Below, piece after piece: positions 38,601 through 52,400 of a DNA stretch of 64,000 bases. Source of the DNA: Macquaria australasica (taxonomy: Eukaryota; Chordata; Actinopteri; Centrarchiformes; Percichthyidae); the NCBI GenBank assembly GCA_005408345.1, contig SEMN01000260.1:1-64000 (forward strand). The letters are read 5' to 3'. Positions within the stretch are counted from its first letter, which is position 1, and each line of letters begins with the position of its first letter. The notes beneath the pieces are model-generated. The model had not been told where the DNA came from and made no database searches. It saw only the letters and a list, made by a program, of their open reading frames with translations. The position numbers were made by a program, and so were the translations under genes.

Positions 38601-41520
38601 TATGCAATAGCTGGACATTTATTCATACAGCATTTTATAGAAGAAATAATAGAGAAGCTAGAAATGTCTACATTATAATGCAAAATAGAATCCAACAACA
38701 ATATAACCAGCACAGCGATCCACTCAGTTTTGGGAGAGAGACTGAAAAGTCATTCATGGCATATTCAATTGGAGAATTATGAAGTAGCAAAATGTGATTG
38801 GCAAGGATTTAGGGCCGGCTTTGCAAAGGGATTGAACGAAATACTCGCATGAATACAGATTAGAGGAGAACAATGTTAGCATGAATATACACAGGGTTAT
38901 TAACAATGAGGGCAACTCAAATTGATCCGAATAAACCAGCCAGATCCTCAGCAGTGCACGGATCCTAGCTGTGGTGATGTTGAGCTGCAGCAGGTTTTCG
39001 TCAGCTCCAATCCATTACTCTGTGCCATCTAATCTAAGCTGCCATCCAAGCCCCCTAGAAACAACAGCACAATGAAAGGCTCAGCTGGAGGCAAGGGGTA
39101 GGCCACTTCATAAGGGATTCTCTGTGGTCTCTGCACCCCGCCTGCTTTGTCTTACCTGGTGCAATCATGGCTTGCTTTATTCTCCGAGGCCCTCTCTGTT
39201 TTAGTTCACACAGGGCAAAGACACTTGTCTGCTCCACTTGTTTTTCAATTCACTGATGAGTAACCACATCTTTTTTCCCTCTGCTAAAGCTGTGCTCACA
39301 AAGGCTCTATTTTTAGCCGGCATCCGGGGTTAGTTTAGTAGGTAAAAGCCATGCTCGAGAAAAGATAGCTTGGGGCTTTCCAACATCAACATTTAAACCT
39401 GCCTAGAGACTCCCATGGTAAAAGGCAAAGCGCTGCTGCACAAGAACAGATTCTCATGCACAACGACACTGTGTGCAACAATAAACTATCACTGTCTAAA
39501 AAGATTAAGACAATTTACTAAATCTCCCCGGGCTAACAATAGCATCCTTTACTTTCTTTTTGTAATATAAACCAATACCCACAAAGTCAAACATATTCTC
39601 TGTCCAACAGTCCACAGGTACTTTCAACCACAGACATGAGGATCAGACTGTGTGCTCTACGGGGTCTAAGCCTCTACTCAATCTCTAAAAGAAGGCTAAA
39701 TCCTAGTCTAGTCCCTGTTTGTGTGCTCTCCGGGAGAGCTCCAAAGGGCCCTGAGGGGGCCGCTCCACAACCCCAAGATGTCCATTATCTACAGGGTCTG
39801 TGAGCAGGACTTCATTTCGCAGCCTAATACCAGCTACTTCAAGACACAGTATCTCTCAGTCTGCCACGTTTGTCTGGCTGGAGCAAAGCTGAAGGCCATT
39901 TCAGCAGCTCTGACTGCTTCACGAGGCATCATGTTTAGACATGGCTCCTGAGGGAAATGCCAGGGTTGTCCATTGTCACCCTTCCCCTTTCCTCCAAATG
40001 AGGCACTGTAAATGAAATCGTAATCGTGAGCAGGCCAGTAAAGGACCTCTCTCAGTGTGTCATTGATAAGAGAAGCGGGAGAATGTGAGGTACGTGGCGG
40101 CAGACAGCACTATCATGACTGTGGCTCTTAATTGAGTTTCCCTGTAAATCTGCAGGGCCGCTTTTTCTACAGTGTGAATAAAGTGCCTGATTCGAAAGGA
40201 TTTCTAGTGTCTTTCACCTCTGGAGAGGCACTGACAATTCCATTTTTTGGTGAATTATGATGTTGTAATGGAAATTTATCCAAAGGTAAAGCTGGGGTCA
40301 GGAGAGGTAGAAATACGCACTGGGGACACATTCAAGCCTGACTTGTACTAAAAAATACCTGGATCATATATATATATCTTCAAACATTTATCTCTAGCAG
40401 GGGGAGGAGGAAATGAGTTACATGACATTTTCTCAATCAGATGTATATAGTAAAAAGATTTACTGGGAAAGAAAAAAAACCCCAACAGTGATCTTGTCTT
40501 CTGTTCGAATGAAAGGACTCTGAAAGGAGATTTTAATATTTGAGCACTCAATCATGTACCACTTCCACTGATATTCTGCAATCAAATATCCCCACTTTTA
40601 CTCCCACATCTGCCCATCAGCTTAACGATCCTATCCGTCAGTTCAACTCCAACTGGTAGTCTAAATGCGTGCGGGAGAGGAGGAAATGTATTCATACAGC
40701 TGCCCTACATCCTCCAGCTACTCTAATCACTATGTCACACAGAGCAGCGTGCCAACACAGGAAAAACTAACATAAATAGATTAGAGTGACAGATAAGACA
40801 GCTCTGAGGTTTCAGACTGACAGCGCAGGCCAGCAGGGGCACTGAAGGATGTCTTCAAGAACAGCTTCCCAAAACAAAGCCATTAGGTCAGTACACAGGA
40901 CCATTTTTCTGCTTAAATTATTTAGCTATGTGGTGACAAACTCTGCTCTATCCTTGAGCAGATGGTCGGGGTTGAGGGGACGATCCCTCCATTCAACATC
41001 TTACAATGAGCCGGGCCAAAAAACACCTCCACCTCTAGATACCACAGGATGGTATTACCTCTAATTAGGAAGGGCTATTATTTCATATGCAAACTCCTCT
41101 AACCACCAACCGCCAACCAGCCAATCATCACGATTGACTAGTGCACAATTGACTCACGTCAGTCAATGTGTGAGCACTGCAAATAGACACCGCCAGTGAA
41201 CGTCCTCCAGTTGGAGATATGTTTGTTCAAGGAAAAAAACAGCTTTAGAAAGCAGTCAGTGGGGGAGGTGACTCGGGGAGTGGAATATTCAGTGTAGCGT
41301 TCAGCCTTGTCATCCACCATCTCAGTCGTGCAGGCCAGTGATCCTAGGCAGAGGGGAAAGCACCCTCTGCAGTGCGCATGAGGAGAATAATATGAATCAT
41401 GACTCTGTGAGGCCTCCATGCAGCTAGCCACGCTTTTTAAAGTGTAGGTGTAGCCACAGACAGGGCTGTGTTGTAGATATTGCCTGATTCTGGATGTGTT
41501 TCCTCTCCCTCATCGAGAAA

Positions 41521-41548
41521 AAAAAATAAAAAATAAAATAAAATAAAA
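41521..41548. repeat. A-rich (AAAAT)n tract
   Basis: A7 followed by AAAAT-type units. It could be an old poly-A tail of a retroposon, but no body is recognisable. Confidence 0.85.
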
Positions 41549-42739
41549 GCTAGGGGGAAGTGGCCAGGAGTGGTGAAAACACTCCTGGAACAAGCAGGAT
41601 CTGAGCTCAGAGCTCCCATATCCTCTGAGGACAGCTCATAAAACATGCAGTGGCTGGGACTGGGCCTCTTACAGCAGTGGCATTTTAGTGGACCCTGCCA
41701 CAAACACAGAGGCCACACACACACACACAGGTAGGCTACAAATACACACAATTAATTTTAAAGAGTCTGAAGGAGTCAGACCTGCATGGTTTACTACCTG
41801 GACCACAAGCGAATGCTTAGGTCTTAAACTAAAAATACACAAAAGCTAACTATTTTCCAAAAACATTAGCAGGGGTCTAGAACAATGGGCTTTTGGCAAA
41901 ATATGAGAATAGAGGCTGGATTTTACAGTGTACAGTAGTGATCCACGGATTAACTCTGCCTGTTCATGTGTGAAATGGAGACTTGATCCCTGACTGATAG
42001 TGTGCTATGCCTCCAGCAAACACAAGCTGCATATTTTTCATCTTCGCAAACACCTAACAACTGCAATATATTGGATTACACACTGCATCCTTCGCTGTGC
42101 AACAACAATGGCACATTAAAAATATTGCCTGACACAACATCGCGCTCAGGCTGACTATATAGGACTGTTGTCTTTTTTTAAAACCAAAGGTGAACGCAGA
42201 TGTCTGTGCGGCTGAGTTGCTGTGAATAAGCCTCAGATATTTTTGGAATGTTAATGTTAGGCTTTGACCGTGGTAGTCTCACCGACTTCTCCTGTCGTCA
42301 CTGGGCCATTAGTGACAATGAAAATACTACTTAGCCCTGCCTATGCCAATAACACACTCTTTTAAAATATAGAAAACATCGCCTAAATGATTTGCTTTCT
42401 TAGTATTTAGCAAAGTAGCAGCAGGAAAAGAAATATATATAGCGCTGTTCATACTGCATGCAATTACCACAATTCTATGAGACACAATTGCTAACTAATC
42501 CCATGCTTGCATTGTGTTTAAGCACACCATATGCTGTGCTCATGCATAGGAAATCAGCCTCTACTGCTTCTGCCATCGCAGTCGCGTAGTGGAAATCTAG
42601 GAGGACAGGTTTGTGGAGCTACAGTCAGCTTCCCACTGAATCTGCAAGCTTATAAAAAGCCACTGAGAGCATATTCACTACAGTACAGCATTCATCTATG
42701 TGTATACACACGTGTCAATCTAACATGTGTAGGCCATTG

Positions 42740-42740
<1 letters not shown>

Positions 42741-42796
<56 letters not shown>
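42741..42796. repeat. Compound (CA)11(TA)17 microsatellite
   Basis: CA units 42741-42762 switching directly to TA units to 42796. Confidence 0.97.
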
Positions 42797-42802
<6 letters not shown>

Positions 42803-45800
42803 AAACAAACAAAAAAGCTGCTGCTGCTGAGCAACTGTATTTGCAGTCCAGGTCAGACTATGTACTCTGCCAATAAATGGCTGGAGTGTAATGTGCCTTG
42901 ACCTTCTATCTTTCTTTCAGCAGCTCCTTACATATATTGCTGTCTCTCCTCATATATCACTCGGGCAAATGGCGCCCTTCACCCTGCTCTCTCCTGTCCC
43001 CTCCTTAAAAGGCTGAGGGGACATATTTACCTGCTGTACTCAACTGACAGCCCTGGCAGCTTCCTCACTAAGCACAAGGGGAGGGGGAACAAGGCTTGTC
43101 GAGGGGAAATGCTGCAATGAATAATTATGTTTCATAACAGGCCCCATCCCCCCTCCTTTATTAGCATCAAACAATAATTAATGGGGGAACAAGGGGCACT
43201 GAAGAGTCTGCTTTTCGCTTTCCAGAACAAGAGGGTCAATATGCCCTTCAACCCTTTCTCTCTGCTCACCGTCAAGGCAGGAGACACCTCATCCCTCTAA
43301 AAACATGCTCTTATTTATGATGCCAGTTGCTCTGCTGGAGAAAAGGCAGCAATCCTGCTGCACTCAGCAAAACTGGCCAGATCACTTTACACAGCAGTTC
43401 ACTACTTCCATCTCCACACTTCTTCTCAGCATGCCAGCCCAACAATTCAATAATGAATATGAAATGCCTCCTAATTGATGTCTATGGGAGTTGGAGCGTC
43501 TGAAAATACCGGCTATTGGACATGGGCTTGACTTGATTAAGTTTTTGTTTCACGTAAAAAAAAATCTCTGATCAGCAGTAGCAAAGCCAGTCCTGATCGA
43601 ATTAGCTTTGCACTAAGAGCTCCATTGATCCTGGCACTCATCTGTGCAGATGAGACCCGGAAAGGCAGCTGGTAATCCAATAGCAGGGATGGGAAGTGCT
43701 TCAAGGACTCCGCTGTGTTTACCCACCTATTTCCTACACAAAAAGGCAAGATGTTAGCGCACGCCACTCACTGGACTGATTGGAAGCCACGGGGCCTTGG
43801 GAGCTCCAGTGAAATGAGTAAGAGCCGCAGTGTGACCAAAAGCAAGGTACTTGAAAGCTGAAAGTAATTGCTTTCGCCATAGCTATCATGTAATGAGTAA
43901 ACAGGATGAATCAAGCGGAACCCAGATCAGTGTTTAAATGAGCTGTGCGGCAACATTCAAGTCCTAATACAGGCTTCACTTCATAATCCCAGCCAAACAT
44001 CTAAAAGCAAAGCTGATATCAATTTAAAGGTCCTAGTCACTCCGGTGTGAAAGTGTAAGGTTAAGAGAATCAGTGTAGGGAAATCTGTCTTTACACTGTG
44101 ATAACTTTGTTGCAGCAAGCATTGATGCAAGCCTTCACAATCAATTTTGCATGACATGAATGACATCAAACAAGAACCCAGAGGGCAGGGAGCATGCGAA
44201 ATGAAACAGAGCAAAGCTAAGGTAGTAAAAGGGCAAAAATAGTTCCAAGTGAAGTGCTCCTGAATAGTATCGCTGTTGTGCATTAAATATAGTGCTGCCA
44301 CAACAGCGCTCTCTCACACACACATACACCCGTAATCCATCAAGGATTCATGAGTGAATGCTCAATAACAGACTGAGTGCATTTCTCTCCTTCATATCAC
44401 TGCAGCAAGAAAGGAGTGAGAACTCTTCAGTAACCCACAGACACACCAAAACACACACTATGCTCATGCCACACTAATAACCTTGGGCTGTCTACCAATG
44501 CCATGACTTTATGGAACAGTATGGGCTCTAAATAGAAGCTCCATTTCTCACCAGCAGTCAGTAATAGTTCTATTTCAGCCGCCGTGTCATTAAATATTTA
44601 TCTTAGCAGAGTTGCTGATCATACCAAGGTGATAACCATTTAAAAATCCAAATCTGGGGCTTTTTCTGCCCCTCACACCCCACCTCACTCTACCACAACA
44701 AAGACCTATTTTTAAAAGGATTATCTACAAGTGTTCCTTTAATCAGCGCACGGCAGAACTGCAGAAATCCCTCAACAACAGTCCCAGAGGAATACCTTTC
44801 TCTGAAGCCCTATCAGGCAGAGGATCTCCTTCACCGACAGCAGCCTGAATGAGTGGGAGTGAGTGTGTTTGAGGATGAAAAGATGTGCTGCTACCTTGCT
44901 ATGATGTCCTCTCCAACAATCTCAGAACAAAGGCCTCCATTTTGAAGTGGAGTTATGATGGCACGGCGCTCTTAAGGTCCTCTGTTACTGTGTGTCCTAT
45001 TGCTTTCTATGCTCTTTGTTAGCCCGCTGTTTGTTATGCTAGCGAGATAAGCCACTGTTGTGGGTGGCTGGGTCTACTACAGCAACCGGTGTACTGCTTG
45101 AGTGCCAAAGCCAACAGTCTGTGGGAGGGATTGTGGGCGTTATAGATCACTAGGAGACAGATGTCCAGTCTTGCCCCGACGCTGACTCAAACACTAACCC
45201 CAAAAACTGCGTGTTTGCAAACTGGACTGCTTCCTGGTGGGTCTTAAGTTGATCTTTATCAGGCCAATACAGTCAGCTCACTTTATCATGGCAACCTTCC
45301 TCCTCTACTGGCACAAGGCTGAGCAGCTTTGTTATTTATGAAACATAAGAGGTGGAAGTCTACTCTGCAATAGCCCGATAAACATTACAAGGTGTCTTGT
45401 GCAGGCAAACAAGCAACCTGATTGCATGTGTGCAACAATGACACCAGGCTCGAGCAAACAAAGAAATGTGAGGTTTGGATGAATGCTAAAACATTAAATG
45501 AGTATTGTGAATGCCTCTGGAGAACAGATGACTGGCAGGGCATTGGCAAGACACAGCATCATTGTCTACCATGAACGCATTAAGATTCTCCGCTGCACTA
45601 AATAAGTGTCATGCTCCAATAAGCAGAATCAAACCCTTTGAGCATCTGTTGTCTTCAATTCTCCCTCTCTTTGTTTTATGGTGCGCCGTCACAGTTAATG
45701 ATTTCCTCAAGATCTCCATTTTCCACATGCGATTTACATGTTTGAAATGCTTAGCTGAGCAGACGCAGGTTTGTAAAGCAACCATTACTGCCAAGCTGAA

Positions 45801-48103
45801 TCCAGAGAGTGTTTGGGCAGAGCCTGGAAATTTAATTTCAAAAGCTAGGTTGATCAAGAGGAAACAGACAAGGTATCAGCACATTGCCTTTCAGTTTCTT
45901 CTAGTTTACATATCTGGATTGTGCAGTCATCCCTTCCAGAGAGAATCGCCGCCAGCAAAAACAATTACACCCCCCTCCACAAGCCTCTCACTGACTGACT
46001 CGACTCAGCTTGACAATCAAGCCCATTAGATCTTTCTGTGAATTAAAGCTAGTTAACTTAAAGCACTGACACACATCAAGAATAGTCATTAGCCTGTCTT
46101 TTTAGCATAAAAAACAGGAATGATTTGCCGGTTCAGAGAGATCATCTTCCTACATGCAGCCTGGGGCGGCCCTTACTGTCTACCTCATTATTTTTGGGAG
46201 AACAAGGCCACTGATGAATCCAGTTGGGTTAAATGTAAGGTGCTCTCATTATGACCTGGCTTACACAGCAGCGGCAGACTGCTTTAAGCTGCTCTTCTTA
46301 CAGACAAAAGAAAATGGAGTGACTCGCCAACACTGTAAATATACGGATAAATCTCACTCAGCTAAGCTGTAAAATCAAAGTGGAACTGTTGGAGTACATC
46401 ACTCCCACGCAGCTGCACATTCTGCAGTAAGAAAAGCTGTCAAACGTTGGCTTTTTGTGGATACTAGCTGAGCTGACAAGTGCCAATGATACACCGTGAG
46501 TGATAAAGACATTCATTCCTGCTTAGAGAGAGGTTTTCCAGATGCGATAGTCCGCAATGCTCCAGTGCTTCATTAGAGGCCGTTGCTGTGTTTTCCCATT
46601 TATGTTGCCAGGGTGACAAATGAAAAGCAGAATCACCCGCACAACTAATCAAATGAGTGAGTGACAACAAGTCAATATTTTCTCATTGTGTGGACAAGCA
46701 ATATATCTGCACAGTAACAGGGCTGTGCTTCAAGGCTTAGGAAATGCTAGACTCACAGCATTATACGGATAGCGTGCCAATAATCTGGCTCAGTGCGGCT
46801 GTTAAGACCAGTGCCAATATAAAGAGGCGGTATCAAAAGACAACCTTTACCAAGTATGGGCTAAATTACCAACTCACCAGACATCGTCTAGACTCAGCAC
46901 TTCAAACAAACACACTGTCGTGTAATGGCTACAAGCCAACAAAGACAAAACTGTAATTGGACATTGATCTGTTGAGGTCTAAGGATAAATAACTCATCCT
47001 AAAAGCAGCCATGAATAGAGCAGTATGTTAACACACCAACCTTACTGACATGTTAGAGAAAATGGCAGAATTAAGAATTACAAGTACTGACTAGTATGTG
47101 CTCAGAGAATTCAGATTGTATCTATTTTGCTTTAATTCCCTGGGGCTCACTTGTCATTTTTTAAAAGACATCTTTAAAAAAAATAAAAAAAACCCAGACA
47201 ATTAGTTTGCTTTTGATTACATCCTTGACAAAAAAGAAAACCTCCCTAAACACAAAATGGAGCAAACATCATCTCTACAAGCCTGGTTAAACACAAGCAT
47301 GATCAATGGGTAAATTTATCAGCAAACATTACCATTTGCTGCCTGGCAAGTAATCATTAAGGAATGGCACTAATGCATTATTCATTGGCTAATGTATAAT
47401 TCAGACTTAACAGCAGATTCTATGCATAAATAAAGCTGTGATACATTTAAACACATTAAATGTTTACTTGCTAAAATAGGATATGAATGCGCAGCATGAG
47501 TGCTTCCCCGCTGCTGCCACTCGATTATTGCTACCATTCCTGAGGATGAAGGGACGTAAGGTGGATACTGGTATATAGACTCTGACAGCCCACTCATCAT
47601 AACACATACACTTAACGGACACAGGCTACTGATATCCAATATGCAGTAGGAAAAAAAGCTGTTTCGTTGAAGTTGATTGCTAAAATCCCACAGAGCATCT
47701 CGTTTCTTTATTTTATTAAGAAAATAAAAATGAGGAATGGTCAATAAAAGCAGACATTACAGCCTTACAGTATACACAATTTTATATTCTGGCACATTAA
47801 GATTTATGTACTGTCACTTTCTCCCTCGGACATCAGCATCTGTGTTTAAACATCCTGGCGGGATTGCGAGGATGTTCTTGTTGAAGTGTCAGAGCTGGTG
47901 TCAGAGGGACAGTCAACAGGGAGGACGATGAGGCAGCGAGGACACACAGGCTCCATCTGACGGTGTTCAGAGCGGCCGGCCCTGTGGGGACCGCCATTCC
48001 ACTTTATGACCATGCGCTGAATTAACGAGGCCAGATGTCCCTCCACTTAACATGTGTGAAAGTGCCCTCCGATGGGCTCAGCTGCTTTAAGGATGTACCG
48101 ACA

Positions 48104-48117
48104 GGGGGGGGGGGGGG
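48104..48117. repeat. G14 homopolymer
   Basis: Fourteen consecutive G after gaca. Confidence 0.96.
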
Positions 48118-49374
48118 AGGAGACAGGGCCTATTTTCAATTATCCCAATTTCTCACTCATCGTTGGCTCCTGAGGTTTATGTTAATTAAAGATATCAGCC
48201 CTTCCTCTTTGCACACAACAAATTAGATGGACTTTTCTATGAACAATCAAAGCACCTCTCCAGTCCTTCATCACTCTCCATTTCAGTAGTCACCCACCAG
48301 AGGGTACTGCCTCCTTAGCAGTGCTAATACTGTTTCATGTGTAGATGTCAATCAGTGGCTAATGTATTCTAAATGCGTCACTGGTAAACCACTATCTGTA
48401 AAGGACAATAGGTCAGGAAGTGGCGGGCTAGCTCGTTCCATTTAGAAATGAAACCCGACTAAAGAATCAACAAGACCTGAAGAGATTTATCATCGCTCCT
48501 CAAAACCATGAGTCTGCTTCTGTGTCGGGGAATGGAAATGACACCAACAATGGTATGGAAGCCATGACTTCTCATTGATTTTCCGCCTGGCTTTATGATG
48601 AGGCGGCTCTCGCATTTCTGTATTGTTGTTGGGGTCAAAAGTGGGATGGTAACTGCGAGCGATAGCTTTCATGTGGCTGAGATATTTGCAGTTAAGCCAC
48701 ATTCGCACAACCAAAAAGCTGGAGTTGTAATTTACCTACATTTACCTGATCAGCATCTTACAGTTTGTTTTTTAATGGGTCAAACGTCACATCTGTTTTC
48801 ATTCATGTGGCTTATTGTAATAACACTTGGGTAATTTCTTTGTAAATACAATGGAATACAGTTGAGTCATTCAGACTATTAAAATGGAAAAGATAAAGAC
48901 CCCAGCAGACTTGCTCATTAGAAAGAAAATTAGAGGCCCGCCAACATTGCATCAATTACAGTTTCTCTTGATTCTTCATGCATTACATCATACTGTTAAA
49001 AAACAACACACCGACAACCGCTGACTGTTTTTCTACCAGCCAGCAACTGCCATCATCCTGACACAGGGAGGGAAAAAGGGGGCAGAGACGCAGCGTGGTG
49101 CAATCCCAGTGAGGGCCATCATGCGAGCAGATTAAATAACGTTTTTCCAATGCCCTGTCAAACATTCAGCCGCCTCTGAGCAGCTAGACAGCCGTTACAG
49201 CCTCACTCTATGAAGCATCTCTCTCTCTCTCTGTATGGTCGGAAACAGCCTCTTTGATCCGGATATCGCCCCTCAGATTCCTCAGCGGTGACACTCATGC
49301 ACGCGCCTGTATGTGAGCTGAATGTTTACTAGCTCTCTGTACCTTGTCAGCGGTGAGACTTGTGTTTGTGAAGA

Positions 49375-49398
49375 GGGGTTGGGGGTTGGGGGTGGGGG
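49375..49398 (+). other. G-quadruplex-type motif
   Basis: Four G runs of 4, 5, 5 and 5 separated by loops TT, TT and T, the classic pattern for a stable intramolecular quadruplex on the plus (template) strand. Confidence 0.85.
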
Positions 49399-52157
49399 TG
49401 ACTCACAGCGCTACTATGCTTCCCTTGGTTTACATGAATCAACAACACAGACTGCGGACTCAGACCCAGATCGAATTGCACATCAGATTTAATTTCCTAC
49501 AAACACTGGTATGAAGCACTGCAAATAGAGATGATGTGAAATGATACCGACAGCAGCATGGCAGTGTGTGCATAATTAAGATTTAGGCTGCTGTATTCTC
49601 ATCTGATAGCAGCATTACTGTGAAGCGCTCAGTGCTCTTCTCTTCCCATACAAATCCCACACTGCAGAACAACTCGGGCTCTTGTGCACAACTCCATTAA
49701 GAGGGCTGACCACTTCCTCTTTCATTCAGTCCACAAGTAGTGAAACTAAATGGATATCCTAACCCCTGGGGAAGTGAGGAAGATGCCATTTCTAAATGTG
49801 TTCACAAAGACAAGCTATGCAAGTTTTCCCACATGACAGTGTAGGCTGAGATTGTGATTGTGATTGCATGTTACTCACGTAAACAAAATGATTCCTGTCA
49901 CACTACTGGTTACCATTTCAGAGACAGGTCTATCACGGTAATAAAGGACAAATCCTTTCCTGATTGAGCGACCGCCAAACATTTATGGTCTCAAAGGGGA
50001 AAAAAAGCTCTAGTGACGATCAGACCTACAAATCACAGAGAAAAAGGCCTCAGTGTCACCTATAAGAGCAATGCTCAAACTCTGTCTGGTTTACGCTGCC
50101 ATATTGTCAGCCAATATGGTGGCGCAAATAAACTCATATGACAAGTGACATCAGCTGAAAATCATCAATAAAAGGGAAGCAAGTCTGTAAAATCTTCACA
50201 CTCCATCAGTGAATGATATCTAAATCAAAGATCACTCCCTTACAAGATTAGAGAGCAACGACTGGCAGTTCAGCGTTGTTCAGAGTTGTGAGTCACAGCG
50301 ACACTAATAAAGACAACCACTGTTAACCTTTTAACTATGATTGTGCCTCATGACTTATACAGTGTACCGTATTTCCATGACTTTTATAGCTGAGCGAGCC
50401 TCAAATGTTCAAACATATTTAACGTGGAGCAAATGCCCTCTATGTTCCAACAATCGTCCATTATCGGCAGTGCTTGTGCCATACATTAGCCCGTGCAGTG
50501 TCGTCCCACACAAGTGGATTGATCACATCTAAATCATTAAGCTAGAGGTCACTTCTCAGCTAGCAGGGGAGGGGGAGGGGGGCAAAATAAATGCCACAGG
50601 AAGCTGGGCATTGGTGGAGATTAGATCCTTACAATTAGCGATGCAACATCTGAGTCCATGTAATAGCTCAGTGAAAAATGCAGCAGCAGGGGGAGGATTT
50701 CAGGAAGGGATTGTTTTTATGTGGCAGAGATTGAAGGCAATCACTGCTTCCCCCCTTCCTCGATTTGAATCTTGTTTCAGGGCTGAAGCTTTCTTTGTGC
50801 TTCTGTGGCCGGGCCACAAACCCTGCGGATTCATCTTCTGACTGGAGTCACATGAAGACTTACTATGACCAATTTTACAGTGATTTAAGTAAACAAGCCC
50901 TCCTCCCCCCCTTCTACTATAACTGGAAAACATTAGATAAGCTGCCTTTCAGACAAATAACTGTAGTCTGCTTTCAAATCCTAAGCTGCCCCCTCCTAAA
51001 CACACACACATCCCACCAGCCAGCCCCCCTTGCTCTTTTTAACAACAGGCACAGATCCTCCCCCCACCTCACGGTGAGAGCTGCATGTGCTTGGGCCAGA
51101 GTTCATAGCCTCTGGGGTGCTGAAGGGGGGGAAGTCAAGTTAATTTGGTGGTCCTTCAACAGTTTGCAACTGGTTTAGCTGGTCTCCCACACAGGTCCCC
51201 AACACTTGTTTCAGAAACACTCAACTACTTTCCATTATTACAGTCCAATAATCAATTTATGGCAGGAGCAAGGCTGTAAATCCCACAGCCAATCCTTTAT
51301 GTGATACTTGGGGAAATCCCACACGTCAAATTTATGTGCCACTGACTCATTTCAACATTTTCCCCTGTCAAAACGCAACTTTTCTTTCCTCGAAATTGAT
51401 TGATTGCTCAAATACACACGCACAAGTAGTTTTTTGTTGTTGTTTTTTTACATCTTCAGTGCATATGTTTCCTGGGCAGCTTTTGTTTGCTTCATTATTC
51501 TCACTTTTAAACCATTAGCTGCTGAAACCCTGTTACAGGCTGGCCGGGTCATGGAGGTTGCTTGAGGGTCTGCTCCACCGTCCAGAGAGAGAGAGCGAGA
51601 CAAGTTTTACAACAATGCAGCCAACTTTCAGCTCGCCGGAGCACTCAAAAACATTTGACTCGAGGTCACACACGCTTCCTACTCCGAGTATAAAACAAAA
51701 TTAAGACAGATTTTAGGTCAAAGTCTAAGTGCCACCCGGCTTTAGTCAACACTATTGCCCAAATTCCGTTTTTTTTTTGTTTTGTTTTTTATCACCCACA
51801 CATTGCTCCCCGTGTCTGCACCCCTCCCCTCCTCCTCCTCCGACCACAACCATCCTGCAATCTTTTTTTTTTTGTATTCAACTACTCACCCGCCAGTCTG
51901 GTGATTCTTGGAGTCCCAGAGACTGCTGCAAACAAGTTGAAAACGCGATCTCTGCCCGAGATGACCCAACGCTGGGCCAAATCCAAGAACCGGGACAAAA
52001 CGAAGACACGGACACTTCTTTTTATCTCCCCGTTTTTTTTTTATTTTTTAAACCCGCTACCCGCACGGAGAGGCTCAGGCGAGCACTTGCTTCAACAAAA
52101 GACGGTTTCACTTTACTGATGGACTGTTCGCGTCCGAAATCGCCGAGCAAAAAGGCA

Positions 52158-52244
52158 CTATAACGTCAGATAGTCTCCCCCCCTCGAAATTGCTCCTATT
52201 CCCTTTGGCCGTGTTGTTGTTGCTGTCGATGATAGTGTCCACAT
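52158..52244 (-). other. Upstream ORF of 28 codons in the putative rere leader
   Basis: The only minus-strand ATG between the donor at 51890 and about 52480 opens a frame beginning MWTLSSTATTTRPKG and stopping at TAG (52160-52158). It is short, contained within the putative first exon and does not overlap the main start. If the transcript starts right of 52244 it would be a short upstream ORF able to modulate translation of rere. The peptide resembles nothing I know. Confidence 0.35.
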
Positions 52245-52324
52245 GAAAAGTAACAGCGCTGTTAGTTGTTTCGAGGGGTAGGAAACCAGCGAGTTCGCCG
52301 TTTACAGGCTCCGCTTCCTTTTTC

Positions 52325-52400
52325 CACACACACACACGCGCGCACACACACACTCTCTCTCTCTCTCCCCTCTTCTCTTCGCCCTCTCTCTCTCTCTCTT
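52325..52400. repeat. (CA)n then (CT)n tracts in the CpG block
   Basis: CA/CG alternation 52325-52352, CT units to 52366 and again about 52384-52399. They would be GA and TG tracts in the putative rere leader. Confidence 0.94.

Larger units (their letters stand above)
35667..51889 (-). other. rere: Putative 5' intron of rere (16.2 kb, in the UTR)
   Basis: Lies between the acceptor of the ATG exon (35667) and the strong minus-strand donor at 51889-51884. It has fewer microsatellites than the left half and many AT-rich, TAATTA- and ATTA-containing blocks that look like vertebrate regulatory non-coding DNA. Mammalian RERE has more than one non-coding 5' exon, so another small UTR exon could be hidden here; I could not identify one. 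Confidence 0.55.

Noticed and set aside
45562..46029. 155-codon plus-strand open frame
   Set aside because: It starts at a TTG; the first ATG is a few codons in. It has no recognisable domain or splice context and lies in AT-rich intronic sequence, so it is probably chance.
47846..48046. GC-richer patch considered as a second non-coding rere exon
   Set aside because: A possible acceptor (ccccacag) exists on the minus strand, but no good donor follows at a sensible distance.
51684..51695. TATAAAA motif as a core promoter for a plus-strand gene
   Set aside because: No plus-strand exon with a recognisable product follows. The minus-strand donor at 51889 explains the CpG block better.
51729..52163. 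144-codon plus-strand frame through the CpG block
   Set aside because: It is antisense to the putative rere first exon, contains phenylalanine runs from poly-T tracts and has no domain.
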